This document shows, piece by piece, positions 8,026-15,705 of a DNA stretch of 29,920 bases (the stretch's first letter is position 1; each line of letters begins with the position of its first letter). The DNA is taken from the NCBI GenBank assembly GCA_945910925.1, contig CAMDZX010000003.1:1-29920 (forward strand). The letters are read 5' to 3'. Under the pieces are notes generated by a model. It searched no databases. It was given only the letters and a program-made list of their open reading frames with translations, and was not told the origin of the DNA. This DNA comes from an uncultured bacterium. GTDB taxonomy: Bacteria; Cyanobacteriota; Vampirovibrionia; Gastranaerophilales; Gastranaerophilaceae. The position numbers and the translations under genes were made by a program.

Positions 8026-8520
8026 ATGTTTGAAGACGAACACAAAAAACATTGTTTTTACAGATACTTAGGCTTGTTTTTTGCAACTATGCTTGGAGCA
8101 TTCCTTGCGGTGTATTTTGTTGCGGATATCACGCTTAATAATTTAATGAATCCTTACGTTGCTATGCACAGAATGGATAGAGAATTCAAAAAAATGGATA
8201 AGGAGTTTGTGAGAGAACTTCCGCCTCATCCGCATATGAAAAGACATAATACAATAGACTTTTTCAGGACACCTGATGAATACAAGTTTATTATTGACTT
8301 AAAACCGTTTAACGGAAACTCAAACAATATAAAGGTTGAAACTGCCGATCATACTATTACAATAAGCGGAGAAGCTACCGTTAATAAAAAACATTCGGAA
8401 ACCTTCACAAGTTTTTCACAGACATATACTTTAGATAATGATGCTAACTTTGAAAAAATGACAAAGAAAACACATCACGACAAATATATTATAACAGTAC
8501 CGTTGGAAGATAATGATTAA
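8026..8520 (+). CDS. Membrane-anchored Hsp20/alpha-crystallin-like protein
   Basis: A 164-residue protein with one N-terminal membrane segment (about residues 13-35), a charged linker (36-75), then a domain with the layout of a small heat-shock alpha-crystallin fold. This includes the strand DEYKFIIDLKPF, a TITISGEA strand, and a C-terminal TYTLD...YIITVPLED pair corresponding to the R-F-x-LP and L-x-I-x-VP regions. The usual C-terminal I-x-I tail is not seen. Family members are normally soluble chaperones; an anchor suggests a job at the membrane (inference). A strong ribosome binding site (AAAGGAGA) precedes the ATG and a strong terminator follows. Confidence 0.75.
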   Translation: MFEDEHKKHCFYRYLGLFFATMLGAFLAVYFVADITLNNLMNPYVAMHRMDREFKKMDKEFVRELPPHPHMKRHNTIDFFRTPDEYKFIIDLKPFNGNSNNIKVETADHTITISGEATVNKKHSETFTSFSQTYTLDNDANFEKMTKKTHHDKYIITVPLEDND

Positions 8521-8541
8521 TTATATAACCCGATATATTGT

Positions 8542-8569
8542 GGGGATGACTTTTTAGTCATCCTCTTTT
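8542..8569 (+). terminator. Rho-independent terminator
   Basis: A 10-bp stem (one G-U pair) with a TTTT loop, followed by TTTT. It ends the Hsp20-like gene only 17 bp before the rsmD start codon. Confidence 0.85.
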
Positions 8570-8585
8570 GTTATATAGTGGATTT

Positions 8586-9104
8586 ATGAATATTACAGGC
8601 GGAAAATTTAAAGGGCGTAAAATATGCACTCCTGATGAAAAAATTACTCGTCCGACGCTTTCTAAGGTTCGGATGGGAGTTTTTAACACTCTTTTTTCGA
8701 TGCTTGGTGACTTTTCGGAATGTTCTTTTCTTGATGTCTTTGGCGGGTCGGGAATAATGGGAATGGAGGCTCTTTCAAGAGGTTTTGCATCCGTTACCGT
8801 TATTGAACAAAACAAAAAAGCTGCACAGGTTTTGAAAAAAAATTACGAACAACTCGGATTGAAGCCTAATTTAATTATCGGGAATGCCTTAAATGTTATG
8901 TCCAAATTATCCGACAAATATACGGTAGCTTACGTTGACCCTCCGTACGCATCAGGAATTTATCAAGAAACGGTTGAAAAGCTTCAAAACTTGGCAGGTT
9001 TTATAATTCTTGAACACCCTGCGGATATGCAAACCGTGTTTGAAGGAATTATAAAACGGAAAAAATACGGAGATAAAATGATTACGTATATTAAACAAGG
9101 TTAA
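8586..9104 (+). CDS. rsmD: 16S rRNA (guanine-N2) methyltransferase RsmD
   Basis: SAM-dependent methyltransferase that modifies G966 (E. coli numbering) of 16S rRNA during small-subunit assembly. The N-terminus MNITGGKFKGRKI is characteristic. PTLSKVRMGVFNTL lies near residue 22, and the SAM-binding motif LDVFGGSGIMGMEALSRG near 47-64. The catalytic DPPY motif is near 117, followed by ILEHP. The start is taken at the ATG at 8586 (172 residues) because the family begins there; an upstream in-frame TTG at 8568 would lie in the preceding terminator. No clear ribosome binding site or separate promoter is visible. The last 14 bp overlap the convergent gcvPA gene. Confidence 0.93.
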   Translation: MNITGGKFKGRKICTPDEKITRPTLSKVRMGVFNTLFSMLGDFSECSFLDVFGGSGIMGMEALSRGFASVTVIEQNKKAAQVLKKNYEQLGLKPNLIIGNALNVMSKLSDKYTVAYVDPPYASGIYQETVEKLQNLAGFIILEHPADMQTVFEGIIKRKKYGDKMITYIKQG

Positions 9105-10323
9105 TATACGTATCAATTTCTTCTTTTGTGTTCATTTCCGTAACAGAAACAAGAATTCTGTTGTCATCAATTTTTAACCCGCCGATAATATTATTTTCTT
9201 TTAATTTATTTAGGAATTCATCGCTATTTGGAACTTCAATCGTAAATTCGCTAAAGAAATTTTTGTTCAGCGTTTTAAAACCTTTTTCCTCTAATTTTTT
9301 AGAAAGTTCGTGTGCAAGATTATTTGACAGAACGCCTGTTTCTCTAAACCCTTTTTCTCCAACGAGTGAGAGATAAAGAGTTGCACATAACGCAATCAGA
9401 GCCTGATTAGAACAAATATTGCTTGTTGCTTTTTCTCTGCGGATATGTTGTTCTCTTGTTTGGAGTGTCAGCGTAAACGCTTGGTTACCGGCAGCATCAA
9501 GAGTTCTTCCTGCAATTCTTCCCGGTAATTGTCTTACGTACTTATCTTTGCAGGCGATAAATCCGGCATGTGGCCCGCCAAATTCCATTGGGATTCCAAG
9601 CTCTTGAATATCCCCGACTACAATATCAGCCTCGACAGGAGGTTTCAATATAGATAGAGATGACAGACGGGTACAAACAATCAATAATGTTTCAACGCTT
9701 GGAAGTTTTGTAATCTCACCGTAAAAATCAGGATTCTGTATAAGAACCGCAGAGTAATCCTCTACTGATTTTGGAATTTCCTCAAACCAATCAACTTCAA
9801 TATTTGCTGCCCACATGTATGTTTTTATTACTTCTTTGTATTCGGGATTAAAGTTTGATGATACAAGAACTTTATTTTTCTTTTTTATTCTAACCGACAT
9901 AGAGAGAGCTTCTGCACACGCTGATGCAGCATCATACATAGAAGCGTTAGAAACGTCCATGCCTGTTAATCTGCATATCATTGATTGGAATTCATACATA
10001 ACTTGCAGTGTACCTTGAGAAATCTCAGGTTGATAAGGTGTGTATGCAGTCAAAAACTCAAATCTTTGTGCAACCTGTGCGATTGCCGCAGGAATGAATT
10101 TCTTATATACACCACCACCTAAAAACGTAACGTAGTCTGTGTTATTTTTCTTAGACATCGACTTTATTTTACGTGTGGTTTCCAATTCCGAAAGCGGATT
10201 TCCAAGCTTAAATTCTTGTACCTTTATCGGGATTTGGTTAAACAAATCTTCTATCGTATTACAAGAAACGGTATCTAACATTTCTTGTCTTTGTTCATCA
10301 TTGAGTGCTATAAAATTATTCAT
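9091..10323 (-). CDS. gcvPA: Glycine dehydrogenase (decarboxylating) subunit 1, GcvPA
   Basis: N-terminal subunit of the two-part P protein of the glycine cleavage system. With GcvPB it decarboxylates glycine on PLP and passes aminomethyl to lipoyl-GcvH. Recognisable blocks: FLGGGVYKKFIPAAI near residue 67, AYTPYQPEISQGTLQ near 92, GMDVSNASMYDAASA near 121, FGGPHAGF near 248, GRIAGRT near 268 and REQHIRREKATSNIC near 290. The PLP lysine is normally in the other subunit, GcvPB, which does not follow here; the next gene is convergent rsmD. At 410 residues it is slightly short for the family. Its ATG overlaps the gcvH stop (TAATG), so the two are coupled. Confidence 0.95.
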   Translation of the reverse strand: MNNFIALNDEQRQEMLDTVSCNTIEDLFNQIPIKVQEFKLGNPLSELETTRKIKSMSKKNNTDYVTFLGGGVYKKFIPAAIAQVAQRFEFLTAYTPYQPEISQGTLQVMYEFQSMICRLTGMDVSNASMYDAASACAEALSMSVRIKKKNKVLVSSNFNPEYKEVIKTYMWAANIEVDWFEEIPKSVEDYSAVLIQNPDFYGEITKLPSVETLLIVCTRLSSLSILKPPVEADIVVGDIQELGIPMEFGGPHAGFIACKDKYVRQLPGRIAGRTLDAAGNQAFTLTLQTREQHIRREKATSNICSNQALIALCATLYLSLVGEKGFRETGVLSNNLAHELSKKLEEKGFKTLNKNFFSEFTIEVPNSDEFLNKLKENNIIGGLKIDDNRILVSVTEMNTKEEIDTYINLV

Positions 10324-10697
10324 TATTCAACTTCTTCTCTATAATCTGAGTAGTCTAACAAATCTGCGAATTCAGAATCGTCTGCTTCCGAATCTATTTT
10401 AACAAGCCAGCCTCTGCCGTGCGGGTCTTCATTAAGCAATTCGGGTGTTGCCGCAATATCTTCGTTCACCGCAGTTATTGTTCCTGAAATAGGCATATAA
10501 ATCTCGGATGCGGCTTTCACCGATTCAACAGTTGCAAATACTTCACCTTTTTTGAATTCTGAACCAACTTCAGGCAATTCTACAAAAACAACATCTCCCA
10601 GTTGTTCAACAGCATAATCCGTTAAACCAATTTGATACTTTCCTGCATCTCCTGTGACATATTCGTGAGTTTTAGTACATAACATATCTTCGCTCAT
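10323..10697 (-). CDS. gcvH: Glycine cleavage system H protein
   Basis: Small lipoyl carrier that shuttles the aminomethyl group between the P, T and L proteins. The lipoylation site is Lys61 in ATVESVKAASEIYMP, and the flanking sequence matches the family closely (YQIGLTDYAVEQLGDVVFV near 21-39). Length 124 residues, normal. The start has a strong AAGGAGA ribosome binding site. It lies 23 bp after gcvT and overlaps the gcvPA start. Confidence 0.96.
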   Translation of the reverse strand: MSEDMLCTKTHEYVTGDAGKYQIGLTDYAVEQLGDVVFVELPEVGSEFKKGEVFATVESVKAASEIYMPISGTITAVNEDIAATPELLNEDPHGRGWLVKIDSEADDSEFADLLDYSDYREEVE

Positions 10698-10720
10698 TCT
10701 TATCTCCTTTGTATAAATTA

Positions 10721-11818
10721 TTAACCTTTATTATTCTTTTTTACAAACGGGCGCTTAACAACTTTTGCATTGTACAGTTTACCTCTAATTTCTACCTGAA
10801 TGCAAGTATCTGTTTTTATCTCAGGTATCGGTTTTACATAAGCCAGTGCTATATTTTCGTTTCTTATCGGAGAAATTCCGCCGCTTGTTATAACTCCAAC
10901 TTTTTCGTTGTTGAAATAAACTTCGTATCCGTGACGTGCGATTGCTCTATCCGTCATTACAAGCCCGATTAATTTCTTGTTTCCGCCGTTTTCTAATTGT
11001 GCTTCAATAACTTTTTTCCCGTTATAATCATCCTGCTTATCTTTAGGAATTGACCATGAAAGTCCCGCTTCAACAGGAGTAGTTTCTTCGTCAAGGTCAT
11101 TTCCGTATAAATGAAGTGCTGCTTCAAGTCTGAGAGTATCTCTTGCACCGAGTCCGATAGGTTTTATTCCGAATTCTTGACCGTATTCCAATATTTTGTC
11201 CCATAAATATTCTGAGAATTCATTTTTAACAAGGATTTCTACTCCATCTTCGCCGGTGTATCCTGTTCTTGATATCCAAAGATTGACATTACAAAGCTCA
11301 CCTCGTTTTATCGAAAAGAACGGCGGTAATGTATCAATCCCCATTTTTGCCATCAAATCCTTTGCCTTAGGACCTTGAACCGCAAGAAGTGAATAATTGT
11401 GAGATTCATTTATGATACTTACATTAAACCCTCGTTGATTGCGAACCATCCAATTAAGGTCTTCATCTATGCGTGCCGCATTGACTATTACAAGGTATTT
11501 ATTATCTTCTATTTTGTATATAATCAAATCATCAATAATTCCGCCTTGCTTGTTGGTAAGCTGACAGTATATAGCTTTTCTGTCAACGAGCTTTGTTATA
11601 TCTTGCGGAACTATTTTGTTAAGGTAAGGGCAAGCATCTTCGCCATATACGATTAATTCGCCCATGTGGGAAACATCAAACAAACCTACATTCTCACGCA
11701 CGGTATTATGTTCTTCTATGATTGATGAATACTGAACCGGCATGTGCCACCCTGCAAAATCTACCATTCTTGCATTTAGTGCAATATGCTTGTCGTGTAA
11801 AAAAGTTTGTTTGGTCAT
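10721..11818 (-). CDS. gcvT: Aminomethyltransferase (glycine cleavage system T protein)
   Basis: Tetrahydrofolate-dependent enzyme that releases ammonia from the aminomethyl-H intermediate and forms methylene-THF. Typical blocks: MVDFAGWHMPVQYSS near residue 18, VGLFDVSHMGE near 44, GGIIDDLIIY near 92 (holding the catalytic Asp region), RTGYTGEDGVEI near 189, and GLGARDTLRLEAA near 227. Length 365 residues, normal. First gene of the gcvT-gcvH-gcvPA operon, with a GGGAGA ribosome binding site and a promoter at 11843-11871. No glycine riboswitch was recognised in its leader. Confidence 0.96.
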   Translation of the reverse strand: MTKQTFLHDKHIALNARMVDFAGWHMPVQYSSIIEEHNTVRENVGLFDVSHMGELIVYGEDACPYLNKIVPQDITKLVDRKAIYCQLTNKQGGIIDDLIIYKIEDNKYLVIVNAARIDEDLNWMVRNQRGFNVSIINESHNYSLLAVQGPKAKDLMAKMGIDTLPPFFSIKRGELCNVNLWISRTGYTGEDGVEILVKNEFSEYLWDKILEYGQEFGIKPIGLGARDTLRLEAALHLYGNDLDEETTPVEAGLSWSIPKDKQDDYNGKKVIEAQLENGGNKKLIGLVMTDRAIARHGYEVYFNNEKVGVITSGGISPIRNENIALAYVKPIPEIKTDTCIQVEIRGKLYNAKVVKRPFVKKNNKG

Positions 11819-11842
11819 AATCTCTCCCTTCAGTCTTTCTTA

Positions 11843-11871
11843 ATTGTCTACGTAATTTCGTTATATGTCAA
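11843..11871 (-). promoter_or_regulatory. Promoter of the gcv operon
   Basis: On the minus strand: TTGACA (11871-11866), 17-bp spacer, GACAAT (11848-11843). The leader before gcvT is then only about 18 nt, too short for an aptamer. Confidence 0.65.
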
Positions 11872-11900
11872 GATGTAATTGATAAATTTTTGTTTTAAAA

Positions 11901-11932
11901 GTTACAGAATGACAGAGTAACTAAGTGCTTGA
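11901..11932 (+). repeat. Octamer repeat array (4 units, plus orientation)
   Basis: Units GTTACAGA, ATGACAGA, GTAACTAA and GTGCTTGA in exact 8-bp register, upstream of the gcv promoter. Confidence 0.6.
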
Positions 11933-12104
11933 GAAGTTTTGTATTATTCAATAAGCTATTATTTTGTGAGACAGTCGTATTCTCACGAGCTTAATACTCC
12001 TCTCCTATAGTCCCGAATAATTTTATAAATAAATATCTGTAACGTAGAGTAATTTCGAATTTAGGATTTGATATATTATGTCAGGACAATAATTTATTAA
12101 TTCG

Positions 12105-12134
12105 ATTACAGTCACTTAGTGAAACAGTAACAAG
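12105..12134 (-). repeat. Octamer repeat array (3-4 units, probably minus orientation)
   Basis: GTNAC cores at 12111 and 12127, with a degenerate core (GTGAA) at 12119, are 8 bp apart. A degenerate ATTAC at 12105 is out of register. Linkers read best on the minus strand, opposite to the array at 11901. Confidence 0.5.
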
Positions 12135-12199
12135 ACGGGTATTGTTTGAGGGCTCATAAGATATAATCTTACGCTATAATATACACAACGCCCGAGTTT

Positions 12200-12252
12200 A
12201 CCCGTCAGGAGTTGAGCTTAGTGACTGTATTTAGTCGGCGGGTTTCTTTTTC
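12200..12252 (+). terminator. Terminator-shaped structure, possibly the end of a small RNA
   Basis: ACCCGTC (12200-12206) pairs with GGCGGGT (12237-12243, one G-U), enclosing an inner GACT/AGTC stem, and is followed by TTCTTTTTCTT. No coding gene ends here. A TATAAT box 20 bp upstream (12175-12180) raises the possibility of a small RNA of about 65 nt. Confidence 0.4.
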
Positions 12253-12500
12253 TTGGCTTGCGTTCTTTTTCTTTGCATCTCAAGGGGTAAATAGGGGAGA
12301 AAAAGAATGTAAGTGCAGGGTTCGGGGCTGCAGGGGTAAATAAAGGGTTGAAGTTTATCAGCCACGATAATTGTCGAGTAATGTAAGCCCTGATAAGAAA
12401 AATATCTTTGTTATTTATTATTAATTTATTAAACATTTATCCGAAACAGTTGTGTAACAGCTCTTGCTATTAATTTACCCTTACAAAACTAAATTTTTTA

Positions 12501-12544
12501 TTGAATTTCTCTTACTGTCGTTGTATAAAAAAATACGTATACAA
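12501..12544 (+). promoter_or_regulatory. gdhA promoter with overlapping inverted repeat
   Basis: TTGAAT (12501-12506), 17-bp spacer, TATAAA (12524-12529). An inverted repeat TTGTATA-N10-TATACAA (12521-12527 and 12538-12544) covers the -10 box and the expected start site, as an operator would. Confidence 0.6.
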
Positions 12545-12567
12545 TATTTAATTTTAAGGGAATTAAG

Positions 12568-13917
12568 ATGAATAAATATCTGGCAAAAGTATTAGAAGAA
12601 ACAAGTAATAAAAACAGTAATGAACAGGAATACCTTCAAGCGGTTAAAGAAGTTTTGACCTCTCTTGAACCTGTTATTGATGCACATGATGATTATGAAA
12701 AAAATGCTTTTTTGGAAAGAATGGTTGAGCCTGAGAGAATCATTTCGTTTAGAGTACCTTGGGTTGATGACAACGGTCAAGTGCATGTAAACAGAGGGTT
12801 TAGAGTTCAGTTTAATTCCCTTATCGGACCCTATAAAGGCGGTTTAAGATTTCATCCGAGCGTAAACCAAAGTATTATGAAGTTTTTGGGATTTGAACAA
12901 ATTTTCAAAAATGCTCTGACGGGACTTCCGATAGGCGGAGGCAAAGGCGGTAGTGACTTTGACCCTAAAGGTAAATCGGAAAATGAAATAATGAGATTTT
13001 GCCAAAGCTTTATGACCGAATTGTACCGACATATCGGTCAAGATGTTGATGTTCCTGCGGGAGATATCGGTGTCGGCGGACGTGAAATAGGATATTTGTT
13101 CGGACAATACAAAAGAATTAAGAATACCTTTGAAGGCGGAGTTTTGACGGGAAAAGATATTGTGTACGGAGGTTCGCTTGCTCGAAAAGAAGCAACCGGA
13201 TATGGATTAATATTCTTTATGCGTGAAATGTTACAGGCTCATAAACAGTGTTTATGCGGCAAAACCGTAACAATATCCGGTTCGGGTAATGTTGCAATTT
13301 ACGCTTGTGAAAAGGCTCAGGAATACGGTGCAAAAGTCGTAGCAATGAGTGATTCTAACGGATGTATTTACGACAAAAACGGAATAGACCTTGCTCTGAT
13401 TAAACAAATCAAAGAAGAAGAAAGAGGCAGAATAAAAGAGTATTTAAGAGAACACAAAGATGCGGAATATCTTGAAAAAACAGGCGAAGATTCTCCTATT
13501 TGGACAATAAAAACCGATATTGCACTTCCTTGTGCAACCCAAAACGAAGTAACCTTGAATTCTGCAAAACAACTTGTAGAAAACGGAGTTACGGCAATTG
13601 GGGAAGGTGCTAATATGCCTTGTACAATTGAAGCAACTGAATATTTCCTCAAAAATAACGTTCTTGTAGCTCCTGCAAAAGCTGCAAATGCCGGCGGAGT
13701 TGCAACATCAGCGATTGAAATGTCACAAAACAGTATGAGATTTTCTTACACTTTTGAAGAAGTTGAGTCAAGATTAGAACAGATAATGATTAATATTTTT
13801 GAGTCATGCAGAAGCGCAGCCGATAAATACGGACTTAGCGGTAACTATGTTGCAGGTGCAAATATCGCAGCTTTCCAAAAACTTGCGAAAGCTATGCGTG
13901 CTCAAGGGATAGTATAG
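12568..13917 (+). CDS. gdhA: NADP-type glutamate dehydrogenase
   Basis: Hexameric enzyme that interconverts 2-oxoglutarate plus ammonia and glutamate, here probably the assimilatory form. Length 449 residues, as in the bacterial GdhA group. Blocks: GPYKGGLRFHPSVN near residue 87 (substrate lysine region), the catalytic GGGKGGSDFDPKG near 123-135 with Lys126, PAGDIGVGG near 163, and a Rossmann nucleotide site VTISGSGNVAIYACEKA near 230. Late motifs are GEGANMP and APAKAANAGGV. Start: ATG at 12568 with AGGGAA upstream. It heads a three-gene operon, with the LdpA-like gene 10 bp downstream and the HAD gene after that. Confidence 0.96.
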   Translation: MNKYLAKVLEETSNKNSNEQEYLQAVKEVLTSLEPVIDAHDDYEKNAFLERMVEPERIISFRVPWVDDNGQVHVNRGFRVQFNSLIGPYKGGLRFHPSVNQSIMKFLGFEQIFKNALTGLPIGGGKGGSDFDPKGKSENEIMRFCQSFMTELYRHIGQDVDVPAGDIGVGGREIGYLFGQYKRIKNTFEGGVLTGKDIVYGGSLARKEATGYGLIFFMREMLQAHKQCLCGKTVTISGSGNVAIYACEKAQEYGAKVVAMSDSNGCIYDKNGIDLALIKQIKEEERGRIKEYLREHKDAEYLEKTGEDSPIWTIKTDIALPCATQNEVTLNSAKQLVENGVTAIGEGANMPCTIEATEYFLKNNVLVAPAKAANAGGVATSAIEMSQNSMRFSYTFEEVESRLEQIMINIFESCRSAADKYGLSGNYVAGANIAAFQKLAKAMRAQGIV

Positions 13918-13927
13918 GGAGTTAATT

Positions 13928-14890
13928 ATGTTAAAAGATTTACTGGATAAAAAACAATGCTTCAAATTAGTATGCGGAGCAGGAAACGAGGATGCAGAAG
14001 AAGTCGAAAGACTTGTAACAATATATTCAAAAGCAGGTTGTCCCTTCTTTGATGTCTGTGCAAAACCCGAAATTGTAGATGCTGCAAAACGTGGATTGGA
14101 AAGAGCAGGGATTAAAGAAGACAGATATCTTTGTGTGAGCGTAGGTATTGATGGAGACCCGCATATTACTAAAGCTGTTATAGACCAAGATAAGTGTGTA
14201 AAATGCGGTAAGTGTAAATCAATCTGTCCGCATGATGCTATTATCGAACTTGATAAATATAAGGTTAAGAAAGCAAGATGTTTAGGTTGTACTCAGTGTG
14301 CAAAACAATGTCCAAAACAAGCGATAGAAATGGTTACACAATTGCAGGATTATAAAGAAATACTTCCGACTCTTGTCGCAAAAGGTTTGGACTGTATAGA
14401 GTTTCACGCAATTACTGAGGATGAACTTGATGTAGATGACAAATGGCAGCAAATAATGGACCATTTTGACGGAATGCTTTGTATATCCATTGACCGCTCT
14501 GCACTTGGTGATATTAAGTTAAAAGAACGTGTTGAGAGAATGCTGTCAAAGCGTAAACCGTATACAACAATTATTCAGGCAGACGGAATAGCGATGAGCG
14601 GCAGTAACGATGAATTTGGTACAACATTGCAATCTGTTGCGACGGCACAGCTTTTCCAAAATGCCGACATGCCGGCATATATAATGATGTCAGGCGGTAC
14701 AAACACAAAATCAACAGAATTGGCAAAGATGTGCGGTGTTCGTCCAAACTGTCTTGCAGTAGGTTCTTATGCAAGAAAAATTATCAAAGATTATCTTGTT
14801 ATGGATGATTTGTTTGAAAATGAACAGGCAATGAATGAAGCGGTTAAAATTGCTAAAAATCTGATAGATACATCTTTGGAGAATATGTAA
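13928..14890 (+). CDS. LdpA-like iron-sulfur protein
   Basis: Resembles LdpA (light-dependent period A) of cyanobacteria, a protein with iron-sulfur clusters linked to redox input of the circadian clock in Synechococcus. N-terminus FKLVCGAGNEDAEEVERLV. Two ferredoxin-type cysteine sets: C90, C93, C96, C100 and C118, C121, C124, C128. The C-terminal half has the LdpA-like blocks TIIQADGIAMSG, FGTTLQSVATAQLF, PAYIMMSGGTNTKSTELAK and AVGSYARKI. The barrel-like alternation suggests a TIM-barrel-type domain (inference). No kai gene or photosynthesis gene is in the window. Its position between gdhA and a HAD phosphatase (10 bp and 1 bp gaps) points to a metabolic or redox role rather than light sensing. 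ATG start with GGGAG upstream. Confidence 0.8.
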   Translation: MLKDLLDKKQCFKLVCGAGNEDAEEVERLVTIYSKAGCPFFDVCAKPEIVDAAKRGLERAGIKEDRYLCVSVGIDGDPHITKAVIDQDKCVKCGKCKSICPHDAIIELDKYKVKKARCLGCTQCAKQCPKQAIEMVTQLQDYKEILPTLVAKGLDCIEFHAITEDELDVDDKWQQIMDHFDGMLCISIDRSALGDIKLKERVERMLSKRKPYTTIIQADGIAMSGSNDEFGTTLQSVATAQLFQNADMPAYIMMSGGTNTKSTELAKMCGVRPNCLAVGSYARKIIKDYLVMDDLFENEQAMNEAVKIAKNLIDTSLENM

Positions 14891-14891
14891 T

Positions 14892-15647
14892 ATGTTGAAT
14901 CTTTCGACAGAAAATTGGGAGATAAAAAATATTGATACCGTCCTTTTTGATAAGGACGGTACGTTTATAGATTTGCATTATTTTTGGGGAAAAATGACAG
15001 AACTCAGAGCAGAGGAAGTAATAAAACGTTTTGATATGAAGCCTGAGCTTTTTTCTAATCTGTGCTTATGTCTGGGGTATGACAATGAGTCTTGCAAGAT
15101 GTTGAAAGACGGAATTACGGCTCTTTATTCTCGCCCGAAAATTATTGAAATTTTTAAAGGTGATTTGAAGGAATTGGGAGTAGATACAACTGATAAAGTC
15201 CTTGAAACAATTTTCGATGAAGTAAGTGATAAGTTTTATAAAGACATGCAAAAATACACAAAACCGATAGATAGTGCGATTAGTTTTATTAGAGAACTAA
15301 ACAAAAACCGAATAAAATGCGGAATTGTGACCTCTGATTCGGTTGAATCTACAAAACTGACCCTCAAACATTTTGGCTGGGAAAATTTATTCGGGGCAGT
15401 AATAGGTAGAGAAAGCACTAAAGAAAATAAAGAGAGTGGAGTCGGTACAAGGATGGCACTTGATATTCTGAACTCAAAACCTCAAAATACGGTTATGATA
15501 GGTGATGCCCCGATGGATTATATAGCGGCAAAAAATGCGGGGATAGAAAACACTATTCTGGTTGCAACAGGACAGATAGAAAAAGACGATTTGTTCAAGA
15601 CCTCACCTTATGTTGTTGAGGAACTTAGCGAAATCGATTTCAATTAA
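14892..15647 (+). CDS. HAD-family hydrolase (phosphoglycolate phosphatase-like)
   Basis: Haloacid dehalogenase-type phosphatase of 251 residues. Motif I is LFDKDGTFID with Asp20 (nucleophile) and Asp22. A helical cap follows (about 28-120), then motif II GIVTSDS near 146, a Lys-rich stretch KENKESGVG (motif III region), and motif IV MIGDAPMDYIAAKNAG near 206. The overall pattern is that of the Gph group, but the substrate cannot be told from sequence. The ATG at 14892 follows the LdpA-like stop by one base, so the two are translationally coupled. Possible roles are metabolite repair or phosphoglycolate removal (inference). Confidence 0.85.
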   Translation: MLNLSTENWEIKNIDTVLFDKDGTFIDLHYFWGKMTELRAEEVIKRFDMKPELFSNLCLCLGYDNESCKMLKDGITALYSRPKIIEIFKGDLKELGVDTTDKVLETIFDEVSDKFYKDMQKYTKPIDSAISFIRELNKNRIKCGIVTSDSVESTKLTLKHFGWENLFGAVIGRESTKENKESGVGTRMALDILNSKPQNTVMIGDAPMDYIAAKNAGIENTILVATGQIEKDDLFKTSPYVVEELSEIDFN

Positions 15648-15683
15648 CATCAATCAGGATAGCAGTGCCATAGTAGGTCAGAA

Positions 15684-15705
15684 GTAGGTCAGGCATTGCC
15701 TGACA
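15684..15705 (+). repeat. Left REP palindrome
   Basis: GTAG followed by a near-perfect palindrome. The only available start codon of the RAYT gene (TTG at 15696) lies inside the hairpin. Confidence 0.75.

Larger units (their letters stand above)
11933..12500. other. Long intergenic region without a convincing gene
   Basis: Between the divergent gcv and gdhA units (11819-12567, 749 bp) no convincing protein gene, tRNA or known RNA was found. Contents: octamer arrays at 11901 and 12111, two TATAAT boxes (12162-12167, 12175-12180) without good -35 boxes, a terminator-shaped hairpin at 12200-12252, two GGGGTAAAT motifs near 12284-12345, and an inverted repeat TTATCAG/CTGATAA (12355-12361, 12390-12396). 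An open frame at 12218-12436 on the minus strand is low-complexity and lacks support. Confidence 0.5.

Noticed and set aside
11819..11900. Glycine riboswitch before gcvT
   Set aside because: The predicted leader is about 18 nt and no glycine aptamer pattern was seen on the minus strand.
12218..12436. Open reading frame on the minus strand
   Set aside because: Composition is low-complexity (Lys, Arg, Pro, Phe), there is no ribosome binding site, and it crosses a terminator-shaped structure.
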